The notes under the pieces are model-generated. The model made no database searches and had not been told where the DNA came from. It worked only from the letters and a program-made list of their open reading frames with translations. A stretch of DNA of 64,000 nt from Insulibacter thermoxylanivorax (GTDB lineage Bacteria > Bacillota > Bacilli > Paenibacillales > DA-C8). Below are positions 8,761 through 16,277 of the stretch, piece after piece. The first letter of the stretch is position 1, and each line of letters begins with the position of its first letter. The stretch lies in contig NZ_BMAQ01000001.1 of assembly GCF_015472005.1 (NCBI RefSeq), forward strand, positions 1 to 64,000, in the 5' to 3' direction. Made by a program: the position numbers and the translations under genes.

Positions 8761-8940
8761 ATGAGGTGCAAGTTCTGTTCTGGTTCGGGTATGGTGAGTT
8801 GTAAGGATTGCTCGGGTGAAGGTATTGCATTAGGTCATCAGAAATGTTCCGCTTGTTCAGGAAGTGGAAGCGTATCATGTGTGGAATGTGAAGGCAAAGG
8901 CAAGGTGAACTTCTTCAAGCGTGTGCTCAGAAGAGCATAA
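8761..8940 (+). CDS. Small stand-alone DnaJ-type zinc-finger protein (59 aa)
   Basis: The protein consists almost wholly of four CxxCxGxG motifs (CKFCSGSG, CKDCSGEG, CSACSGSG, CVECEGKG), the complete set that binds two zinc ions in the cysteine-rich domain of DnaJ/Hsp40, followed by a basic tail KVNFFKRVLRRA. There is no J domain and no C-terminal substrate-binding domain. ATG 8761 has GGAGG 8 nt upstream (8748-8752). The frame is open further upstream but without a ribosome binding site. A strong terminator follows, so it is probably monocistronic. Possible roles are a zinc-dependent thiol chaperone or an adaptor; this is a guess from the motif alone. Confidence 0.85.
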   Translation: MRCKFCSGSGMVSCKDCSGEGIALGHQKCSACSGSGSVSCVECEGKGKVNFFKRVLRRA

Positions 8941-8957
8941 CACCAAGACTGCAAACT

Positions 8958-8984
8958 GCCGGCTGATTAAGCCGGCGTTTTTTT
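8958..8984 (+). terminator. Rho-independent terminator
   Basis: GCCGGC (8958-8963), a 7-nt loop, GCCGGC (8971-8976) and a run of seven T. It ends the transcript of the small zinc protein. Confidence 0.88.
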
Positions 8985-9058
8985 GTGACAAAAACCCAAA
9001 ATTCCAGTATCTTACTATAAGGGTTTCTGATAAAATAAATAAAAGCTAGAAATAAATG

Positions 9059-9087
9059 TTGACGGTGGATCGCCTTTATCCTATAAT
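9059..9087 (+). promoter_or_regulatory. Strong sigma-A promoter of the phosphate transporter gene
   Basis: TTGACG (9059-9064) and a perfect TATAAT (9082-9087) with the ideal 17-bp spacer. The transcript would carry about 105 nt of leader before the TTG start at 9202. Confidence 0.78.
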
Positions 9088-9201
9088 TCATACATAAATA
9101 CTTGGGATTAAAATCTCGATACATACCACATCGTCTAAAGCGTCCTCAGAGGCTCGTGAAGATCGTGGTCGGATATGTTCTGAAGAAGGGATGCGATCCA
9201 G

Positions 9202-10290
9202 TTGTTATTACCGGCAGCAGCTGTCGTGATAGCTTTGTTTTTTGCGATGAATATCGGTGCCAGCGGAGCAGCAGCGACGATGGGCGTCGCCTATGGCAGC
9301 GGCGCGGTGCCGTATAGGCGCATCGCCCTTTGCTTGGCGGCCGTCGGCGTCTTCGCAGGGGCTTATCTCGGCGGCGGTGAAGTGGTGAAAACCCTGGGTG
9401 AAGGGATCGTACCCTCGGAGCTGTTGTCCGTGCAGCTGGTCATCATCATCTTGTTATCGGCAACGTTGACCCTGTTCATCGCGAATCTCCTCGGCATCCC
9501 GCTCTCCACCAGTGAAGTGACCGTGGGCGCCGTAGTTGGTGTAGGGGTCGCATATCAGAAGCTGTACGTGAGCAATGTACTGACGATCGTCTCCTTCTGG
9601 TTCATCGTACCGATCGCTGCCTTGCTGCTGGCTTGGATCGGGGGATGGTTCATCCGCCGCTTGGAGCATAAGGACCATCGCTGGCGGGGCATCGGCAACG
9701 GACGCTGGAAGAAGTTTCTGATGGCGCTCGTCATCCTCATGGGTGTGTTCGAAGCCTTCTCAGCAGGGATGAACAATGTCGCCAATGCCGTCGGTCCCCT
9801 CGTCGGTGCGGGCCTGCTTGATGCGGAATCCGGCATCTTCTGGGGCGGACTGTTCGTCGCCTTGGGGGCAATCCTGCTCGGCGGCCGCGTTGTGGAGACG
9901 AACGGCAAGAAGATCACGAATCTCTCCCTTCTGCAAGGCTCGTATATCTCCGGAACCGGCGGACTGCTGGTGACCATCGCTTCGATCTACGGCATTCCGG
10001 TGCCGCTCACCCAGGTCACGACGACAGCGATCATGGGCATCGGCATCGCAGAACATGGGTTTCGCATCTGGCAGCGTAACATCATCGCGAAGATCCTCAA
10101 GGTATGGCTGGTTTCCCCATTGGTGTCGCTGGTCTTCTCTTATATGCTGGTGAAGATCTTCATCGATCCCGATCCGTTCATCGTCGTGTTGCTGTTTGCG
10201 GCATTGATCGCCACTTTGGGGCTGAAGAGCCTGTATCAGACGGTGCGCTCGGAGAAACGAATGATCCACGAAGACGGCGGCGGGATCTGA
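9202..10290 (+). CDS. pit: PiT-family inorganic phosphate transporter
   Basis: 362-residue membrane protein with about ten hydrophobic segments and the two PiT signature halves: an N-terminal one around FFAMNIGASGAAATMGVAYGSGAV and a C-terminal one around EAFSAGMNNVANAVGPLVGAG. These symporters carry metal-phosphate or phosphate with a cation. The start is TTG 9202, because an in-frame TGA lies at 9181 and no ATG occurs between; GAAGGG (9185-9190) sits 11 nt upstream. A PhoU-like partner gene is not adjacent. Expression should be driven by the promoter at 9059-9087. The downstream gap contains a short direct repeat around aggttgatggagtt (about 10360-10400). Confidence 0.9.
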   Translation: MLLPAAAVVIALFFAMNIGASGAAATMGVAYGSGAVPYRRIALCLAAVGVFAGAYLGGGEVVKTLGEGIVPSELLSVQLVIIILLSATLTLFIANLLGIPLSTSEVTVGAVVGVGVAYQKLYVSNVLTIVSFWFIVPIAALLLAWIGGWFIRRLEHKDHRWRGIGNGRWKKFLMALVILMGVFEAFSAGMNNVANAVGPLVGAGLLDAESGIFWGGLFVALGAILLGGRVVETNGKKITNLSLLQGSYISGTGGLLVTIASIYGIPVPLTQVTTTAIMGIGIAEHGFRIWQRNIIAKILKVWLVSPLVSLVFSYMLVKIFIDPDPFIVVLLFAALIATLGLKSLYQTVRSEKRMIHEDGGGI

Positions 10291-10406
10291 AGCAGGTTCA
10301 CGAAGTTGAAGTTGGTCATGGGCTGAGGTTGGTGCATTCGATTGATGTTTTTGTTCAAAAGGTTGATGGAGTTAGTTGATTAGGTTGATGGAGTTGGTTC
10401 ATTAGG

Positions 10407-10457
10407 ACTGCTCTTAGGTTCACGGGCTTCACGGGCTCGGTCCTGGAGCAGTTTTTT
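10407..10457 (+). terminator. Rho-independent terminator
   Basis: ACTGCTC (10407-10413) pairs with GAGCAGT (10446-10452), with a run of six T. The loop is long at about 32 nt. It follows the pit gene. Confidence 0.72.
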
Positions 10458-10542
10458 GTTGGAAACTTTTGCACGATTTTGGGGCGATCGATTCCCAATA
10501 TGAGGTTAAGAAGCGAGTCCGCTCATTCAGGGGTGATTCATG

Positions 10543-10548
10543 TATAAT
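10543..10548 (+). promoter_or_regulatory. Probable -10 box for sbcD-sbcC
   Basis: A perfect TATAAT 40 bp before the sbcD ATG, but no convincing -35 sequence is seen at 16-18 bp spacing. Confidence 0.35.
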
Positions 10549-10587
10549 TTAATTAGGACAGATTCGGTTGAAAGCGAGGAAACGGGA

Positions 10588-11754
10588 ATGAAATTCATAC
10601 ATACAGCTGATTGGCATCTGGGAAAAATCGTGCAAGGCGTCTATATGACGGAAGATCAGCGTTATGTCTTGGAACAACTGCTGAAAACCATCGAACAGGA
10701 GCGGCCTGATGCGGTGATCATCGCGGGGGATATCTACGATCGAGCAGTACCGCCTGCAGAGGCGGTGGAACTGCTGGACGAATGGCTGGAGAGGGTCGTC
10801 ATCGATTTTGCGACACCGGTACTGGCGATCGCCGGCAATCATGACAGTCCTGATCGCTTGGATTTTGCCACACGAATCATGGAAGGACAGGGCCTGCATC
10901 TTGCTGGTCAGCTGAAACGGGAGATCAAGCCCGTCGTGCTGCACGATGATGCCGGTGAAGTACATGTGTACTTAGTGCCGTATGCAGACCCGGCCTGGGT
11001 GAGGTATCTGTGGGATGACGAGTCGATACGCACCCATGATGATGCATTGCGCGCAGTGCTTAGCAGCATCGCTGAGGGGCTCGATCCGAAGGCGCGCCAT
11101 GTGCTTGTTGGACATGCCTTCGTAACTCCGGGAGGAGAGCCGTCGGAGAACACCAGCGACTCGGAACGTCCGCTTTCCGTGGGCGGAGCCGAACAGGTGC
11201 ATGCGGAATATTTTGCGCCGTTTCATTATACGGCGTTGGGCCACCTCCATCAGGCGCACCACGTGCTCACGGAGAGGATCCGTTATGCGGGGTCGCCGCT
11301 GAAATATTCGATATCGGAAGAACATCATGTCAAGGGGTATTACATGGTGGAGCTTGATGCGAATGGCGCGGTCAAGGTTGAGAAGCGCACGCTGACACCG
11401 CGGCGCGATCTGCGCAGGGTCACGGCGTCTCTGGAAGAGATTCAATCCCACCCGGTAAATGAAGATTATGTGTTCGTGACGTTGACCGATGAGCATCCGG
11501 TGCTGTTCCCGATGGAGAAGATCCGTGCGGTCTATCCTAATGCGATGCATGTGGAACGGCAGATCCGCATACCGTCAGACGGTGAATCCGGTATACAGAA
11601 GGGAATGTCCAAGGTGAAGCGGGAGTCGGATCCGGCGGCATTGTTTGAAGGTTTCTATAAAGAGGTATTAGGCAGGGAATTAGATGATGAACTGAGGAGC
11701 ATCTTCGCAGTGACCTATGATGAACTGCTCCGCGAGGAGGGGGAACGGGCATGA
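10588..11754 (+). CDS. sbcD: Exonuclease SbcCD subunit D
   Basis: 388-residue metallophosphoesterase subunit of the SbcCD (Mre11/Rad50-type) nuclease that cuts DNA hairpins and processes blocked ends. The phosphoesterase motifs are in order: FIHTADWHLGK near the start, AGDIYDRAVPP, AGNHDSPDRL, GHAFVTPGGE and ALGHLHQAHHV, which supply the two-metal ligands. The start ATG 10588 is preceded by GAGGAAACGGGA; 16 upstream in-frame residues lack the family sequence. The stop overlaps the sbcC start in ATGA, so the subunits are translationally coupled. Confidence 0.96.
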   Translation: MKFIHTADWHLGKIVQGVYMTEDQRYVLEQLLKTIEQERPDAVIIAGDIYDRAVPPAEAVELLDEWLERVVIDFATPVLAIAGNHDSPDRLDFATRIMEGQGLHLAGQLKREIKPVVLHDDAGEVHVYLVPYADPAWVRYLWDDESIRTHDDALRAVLSSIAEGLDPKARHVLVGHAFVTPGGEPSENTSDSERPLSVGGAEQVHAEYFAPFHYTALGHLHQAHHVLTERIRYAGSPLKYSISEEHHVKGYYMVELDANGAVKVEKRTLTPRRDLRRVTASLEEIQSHPVNEDYVFVTLTDEHPVLFPMEKIRAVYPNAMHVERQIRIPSDGESGIQKGMSKVKRESDPAALFEGFYKEVLGRELDDELRSIFAVTYDELLREEGERA

Positions 11755-14700
11755 GACCACTTCGCCTGCGGATGACGGCTTTCGGTCCTTACAGGCAGCA
11801 AGAAGAGATCGACTTTACGCAACTTGGCGACCGGCGGCTGTTCGTCATCTCGGGGATGACGGGCTCGGGGAAAACGACGATCTTCGACGCGATCACCTAT
11901 GCTTTGTACGGTTCTGCCAGCGGTGAGGACCGGGCGGATTTCCGCTTGCTTCGAAGCCACTTCGCAGACGAGGATACGCATACTTCGGTGGACTTCAGCT
12001 TCGCTGCAGGAAAGCGCACCTATCGCGTGTTCCGGCAGATGGCTCACCGCAAAGGCAACAACAAGCATGAGACCGGTGCGAAGGTTGAACTCTATGAGAC
12101 GACCAGCGGTGAAGAGGTGCCCTGTGCGAGATTCACCGTCAGCGATGTGAATGCGAAGATCGAATCGATCATCGGTTTGACCAGAGAACAATTCATTCAG
12201 ATCGTGATGCTCCCGCAAGGAGAATTCCGCAAGCTGCTTACCTCCGATACGGAGAACAAAGAAGAGATCCTGCGCCGGATCTTCCGCACGGAGCGTTATC
12301 AGAAGCTGGAGGAGAAGTTCTATGAGAAAAGCCGGCGGCTGAGAGAAGAAGTACAGGAAGCAGCTTCCAGGCTGCAGGTACATATGCAGCATGCTGCGGA
12401 CAGCTTTCCGCTGCGGGAGGACAGCGCGCTTGCCGCGACGCTTAAGCAGGACGTTTACAGCCCGCAGCAGCTGATCGAAGGCATCAAGCAGGAACAGGCT
12501 TACTATACAATGCAAGTAGAGACATTGCAGCTGCAGCATGAGGAAGAGTCGCAGCGATTAGCACGTATCGAGCAAGAATATCGAGCGGCAGAAGAGTTGA
12601 ATCTGAAGTTCAAGCAGCGGGAGCGGATCCGGGAACGTATCGAGGAATTGCGAAGCCGGGATGAGGAGATGGTCGAACTCGAGCGGCGATTGAACATGGC
12701 GGATCTTGCGGTACGGATCACTCCTTATGAAGATCATGCAGCGATGGCAGCCAGCGACGTTCAAGCGAAGAAACAGATGCGGCAAGCACAGGAACAAAGC
12801 CTTGCGAAATTGGAACTAGAGCGGCAAGCTGCTGAACACGCTTATAAGTTGGAGGAGGCTCGTGCGGAGGAGAGGAAACAGCTTGAGCTTGAGCTGAATC
12901 GCATGCGTGAACTGCTTCCGTCCGTGCAGAAGCTTGGGAAGCTCAAGCGGGAAGCGGACAATCTGCAGGCGGAGAAGTCAGCCTTGGAGGGACAGTTGGC
13001 TGAGCTCGAGAAGCGGATCACGCGCATGAGAGCTGCTAAACAGGAATTGGATGAGCAGATCCAGCATCTGGAAGAGGAAACATCCCAGCTGCCGGCCCAT
13101 GAGTTGGAACTTGAGCGGCTGCGGCATAAAGCCAGGATGCTGAAGGAGCTCATTCAGCTGGAGCAGCAGATGGCGGAATATGAGAAGCAGGAGAAGGCCG
13201 GTCAGGAGAAGCTGGAGGAGATAAGCCGGGAACACGATCGGATGGAGGCGGCTTGGATCGAGGGACAAGCAGGTCTATTGGCTATGCACTTGCAGGACGG
13301 CAAACCGTGTCCAGTATGCGGCAGTCTCGATCATCCGCAGAAGGCCGTGCTGCAAGAGGATCTGATGTCCCGCGAAGCGCTGATGCACCTGAAGGAACAG
13401 CTGCGGCAGGCCGAACAGGAGGTGCATGCCGCTGCTGCCCAGGTCGCCGCCGCCCGCGGTACTTGGCAGAATCGGGCAGAGCTGCTTGATGAATATGGAA
13501 TCGCACCGCAGGGGCTGGAAGAGCAGCTGCAAGCGGTGATCGCAGAAGGCAAGGAACTGTCATCTAAGACCGAGCTGTTGAGGAATAAGGCACAGCAGCT
13601 GGGGGAACTGCGGCGTCAGCGGCAAGGGATAGAACAGCAGCTGGACCAGAAACAAAGGGAGCGGGATGGCGTCGCTGCGCACTTGCAGGAAACCGCGCTG
13701 CAGTACAGCAAGCAGCAAGCGCTGTGGGAGAGCGAATGGCAGCGAATCCCCGAGACGATGCGCGATCCTGGGCAAGTCGAGAAGGGGATCGCCGATCTGG
13801 AGAAGCGGCTGCAGGAGCGGCTGACCGCATGGCAGCAAGCGCAGGCTCGGTTGCAGGAGGCGGAGAAGCGGCAAGTTGAAGCGGCAGCGCAGCTGGCAAG
13901 CGTTGAGAAGCAGCTGTCAGAAGCGGTGGATAAGGAGGCGCAGGCGCTGCAGCGCTTCGCAGAGGAGCTTGCCAAGGCGGGCTTCGCGGGAGCAGATGCG
14001 TACCGGCAAGCGAAGATGCCGGAAGCGGAGCGTAAGGCAGGTCTGGAGCAGCTGCAGGAACATCGCCGGAATCTGATGCTTCTGCAGGGTCAGCTGTCTG
14101 AGCTGGATCATGCGTTGCAGGGGCGTGAGCCGATTGAGCTGGGGGCATTGGAGCAGGGGATCGCTGAGGCGAAACAGCGCTTAGAGAAGATCACCTATGC
14201 ACGGCAGAATGCTCAGCGCTATGCAGAGGAGACGGTGAAATGGGCGGCGACGATCGAACAAGCGGCTGCCCGCACCAGTGAGCTTGAGCGGGAGCATGGC
14301 AAGGTTCAGGAGTTGTATCAGATGATCAAAGGGGATAATCCACGCAGGATGTCCTTTGAGCGCTATATTTTGATCGATTATCTAGAGCAGATCCTGCACG
14401 CGGCCAATGTGCGGCTCGAACAGCTGTCCAACGGCCAATACAGGCTGATGCGCAGTGATCGTCTGGAAGCACGAGGCCGGCAGAGCGGTTTAGGCTTGGA
14501 TGTCTATGACGCATACACCGGACAGAACCGCGATGTGAAGTCCCTCTCCGGCGGCGAGAAATTCAACGCCTCTTTAGCCTTGGCGCTCGGCATGACGGAT
14601 GTAATCCAGTCCCATCAAGGCGGGGTGTCGATCGAGATGATGTTCATCGACGAGGGCTTTGGTTCCTTGGACGAAGAAGCCTTGCACAAGGCGATCGCCG

Positions 14701-14840
14701 CGCTGATCGATCTCCAGGCCGCCGGCCGCATGATCGGCGTCATCTCGCACGTCGCGGAGCTGAAGGAAGCCTTCCCGGCGGTCTTGGAAGTCACGAAGAC
14801 GAAGGAAGGCTGCAGCCGCACGAAGCTGATCTTGAAGTGA
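11751..14840 (+). CDS. sbcC: Exonuclease SbcCD subunit C (SMC-like ATPase)
   Basis: 1029-residue Rad50/SMC-type ATPase. The Walker A motif GMTGSGKTT is at residues 35-43 and the Q-loop region is around QIVMLPQGEFRKLL. Long heptad-rich coiled coils run from about 190 to 500 and 540 to 880, split by the zinc hook KPCPVCGSLDHP near 518-528, where two Cys dimerise across molecules. The signature SLSGGEKFNASLALALG is near 930 and Walker B MMFIDEGFGSLDEE near 963. Length is normal for the family. The start overlaps the sbcD stop and has GGAGG just upstream. Together with SbcD it removes hairpins and protein-blocked ends, which fits a genome with many palindromic repeats, although the complex is widespread. 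Confidence 0.96.
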   Translation: MRPLRLRMTAFGPYRQQEEIDFTQLGDRRLFVISGMTGSGKTTIFDAITYALYGSASGEDRADFRLLRSHFADEDTHTSVDFSFAAGKRTYRVFRQMAHRKGNNKHETGAKVELYETTSGEEVPCARFTVSDVNAKIESIIGLTREQFIQIVMLPQGEFRKLLTSDTENKEEILRRIFRTERYQKLEEKFYEKSRRLREEVQEAASRLQVHMQHAADSFPLREDSALAATLKQDVYSPQQLIEGIKQEQAYYTMQVETLQLQHEEESQRLARIEQEYRAAEELNLKFKQRERIRERIEELRSRDEEMVELERRLNMADLAVRITPYEDHAAMAASDVQAKKQMRQAQEQSLAKLELERQAAEHAYKLEEARAEERKQLELELNRMRELLPSVQKLGKLKREADNLQAEKSALEGQLAELEKRITRMRAAKQELDEQIQHLEEETSQLPAHELELERLRHKARMLKELIQLEQQMAEYEKQEKAGQEKLEEISREHDRMEAAWIEGQAGLLAMHLQDGKPCPVCGSLDHPQKAVLQEDLMSREALMHLKEQLRQAEQEVHAAAAQVAAARGTWQNRAELLDEYGIAPQGLEEQLQAVIAEGKELSSKTELLRNKAQQLGELRRQRQGIEQQLDQKQRERDGVAAHLQETALQYSKQQALWESEWQRIPETMRDPGQVEKGIADLEKRLQERLTAWQQAQARLQEAEKRQVEAAAQLASVEKQLSEAVDKEAQALQRFAEELAKAGFAGADAYRQAKMPEAERKAGLEQLQEHRRNLMLLQGQLSELDHALQGREPIELGALEQGIAEAKQRLEKITYARQNAQRYAEETVKWAATIEQAAARTSELEREHGKVQELYQMIKGDNPRRMSFERYILIDYLEQILHAANVRLEQLSNGQYRLMRSDRLEARGRQSGLGLDVYDAYTGQNRDVKSLSGGEKFNASLALALGMTDVIQSHQGGVSIEMMFIDEGFGSLDEEALHKAIAALIDLQAAGRMIGVISHVAELKEAFPAVLEVTKTKEGCSRTKLILK

Positions 14841-15004
14841 GTGCAAAGCTGCGGCATGATAGCTGAAGCGCTGTATGATGGCTGAGGTGCTGCTGTCTGA
14901 GTCGATAAACAATGCTGTTCTACAGCGCGTAGTTGTATCTTACATTGTAACGCAACGATTCGGACTGCAAGGCAAACATCTTAAAAAACAAAGATTATCA
15001 ACAA

Positions 15005-15054
15005 AAGCCAGTAAACGCAGGGATCCCCATACATCTTCCCACGTTTACTGGCTT
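15005..15054. terminator. Terminator between sbcC and the convergent membrane protein gene
   Basis: AAGCCAGTAAACG (15005-15017) pairs perfectly over 13 bp with CGTTTACTGGCTT (15042-15054). On the minus strand it begins 6 bp after the stop codon of the membrane protein gene and is followed by a T-rich stretch, so it mainly serves that gene. The other part of the 219-bp gap (14841-15004) shows nothing recognisable. Confidence 0.75.
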
Positions 15055-15059
15055 CTCTT

Positions 15060-15986
15060 CTATAATATCCTTCTCCGCCACCAGCTGCGGTGCCGCTCCC
15101 TGCGGGGAGGAAGCTCCGCCGCCGAGGCGATCTCCAGTTCCGCATCCTGCACTTGAATCTCCCGAGATTGAATCGCCTGTGCTCGCTCTGTTGGCGTTTC
15201 GTTTGCCGTGGATCCGTCACGCCGCTGCTCCTCAGCTGAACGATGCCTTGCCGCTCGCTTGGATCGCTTCGAACGGGCATCATCGATCAGTTCATAGCGG
15301 TAATACCGATCCGTCGTAAGTTCATGCAGGTAATAGGTGCCCGGTTCGGTGAGATTGGCTAAGATCAGCTGATGGCGATTGAGCGGTCCGATGAGTTTCA
15401 AGCGGGGCAGGGATTGCTGCGCCGCATCGATCTCTGCTTGTCCTTTGGCAGCCAGCCAGATTCCGCTCCGGAGATAGAGCTGCAGTGAGATCAGCGTTGA
15501 TAGACATACCGCCCCGGGCACATTGATGAAATACTGGATCAAGGTCAAGGAACCTTGCTCGCTTGCCTCAAGATGGGGGTAACTGCTCAGCAGAAGCAGC
15601 GTACTGAGAGCGGCAAAATGTACGATTGCAGGCCAAGCGGGATGGAGCCGCTTATTCGTCACGCCGTAAGCGAGCCAGAAAATCACGATGAGCCATGCGG
15701 AACAGGCGGCGATGATCAGGAGGGGCAGGATGAGTACGGGAAGCTTCGCCGGAAGACCGATATGCACAAGCCATGCCAATACAGCTTGGAACAGGATGTA
15801 GATAATAAAATTATGCAGGATCAGGTTCAACGTCCTGCGATACATCTTGAGCACCAAGCGTGAGGAGGTATGTTGATAGACGGTCAGAAAGATCAACCAA
15901 GCTGGTATGCCCAGCCAAGCGATCCAAGCCCAAGAAGGATCCGGTTCGTTCATGGCTTCGATAAACCAAGCTGCCCATTGCTCCAT
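15060..15986 (-). CDS. Multi-pass membrane protein with charged cytoplasmic tail
   Basis: 308 residues that I do not recognise. The N-terminal 190 residues hold about five hydrophobic segments (WIAWLGIPAWLIFLTVY; NFIIYILFQAVLAWLV; LPVLILPLLIIAACSAWLIVIFWLAY; IVHFAALSTLLLLSSY; FINVPGAVCLSTLISLQLYL). After these comes a soluble part of about 50 residues with PRLKLIGPLNRHQLILANLTEPGTYYLHELTTDRYYRYELID, and then a very polar Arg/Glu/Ala-rich, probably disordered tail. ATG 15986 is preferred over GTG 15998 because AAGGAGGT lies 10 nt before the ATG but directly abuts the GTG. Codon use looks native. Confidence 0.75.
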   Translation of the reverse strand: MEQWAAWFIEAMNEPDPSWAWIAWLGIPAWLIFLTVYQHTSSRLVLKMYRRTLNLILHNFIIYILFQAVLAWLVHIGLPAKLPVLILPLLIIAACSAWLIVIFWLAYGVTNKRLHPAWPAIVHFAALSTLLLLSSYPHLEASEQGSLTLIQYFINVPGAVCLSTLISLQLYLRSGIWLAAKGQAEIDAAQQSLPRLKLIGPLNRHQLILANLTEPGTYYLHELTTDRYYRYELIDDARSKRSKRAARHRSAEEQRRDGSTANETPTERAQAIQSREIQVQDAELEIASAAELPPRRERHRSWWRRRIL

Positions 15987-16246
15987 CCTGCTGCACACCT
16001 CCTTGCTTCGAATGATGCAAGTTTAGAGCTCAGATTCCCTGTTCAATGATGATTCATACTATGATCAGATAACAACCGCTTAACAAAACAAAGCAGATCC
16101 ATGCATGAAGAGCGGCTCTGCAATTCGATGGCAAATGATTCTCTGGTGAAACTTTTCTCTATTATAGAATGGATTGTTCTCTCTGTCTATGTAAGGTACA
16201 TCCCAGATCCATATGGTTCTACTCAGGACAAGGAGGAGTTACTTTT

Positions 16247-16273
16247 ATGATATATTATTACTGTACCGAATAA
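16247..16273 (+). CDS. Eight-codon leader ORF before the sensor kinase
   Basis: ATG 16247 sits 10 nt after a strong AGGAGG (16231-16236) and reads M-I-Y-Y-Y-C-T-E before TAA at 16271-16273. The stop is 4 nt before the ATG of the kinase gene, which has no good Shine-Dalgarno of its own. The arrangement suggests translational coupling, with ribosomes ending the leader and restarting on the kinase. Whether the peptide itself matters (three successive Tyr codons could respond to tyrosine supply) is only a guess. Confidence 0.45.
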   Translation: MIYYYCTE

Positions 16274-16277
16274 GAAC

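Noticed and set aside
9102-9317. Small ORF upstream of and overlapping the pit gene start
   Set aside because: Different frame from the clear PiT protein, no ribosome site, composition not protein-like.
13282-14148. Several overlapping minus-strand frames inside sbcC
   Set aside because: By-products of the Gln/Glu/Leu-rich coiled-coil coding sequence.
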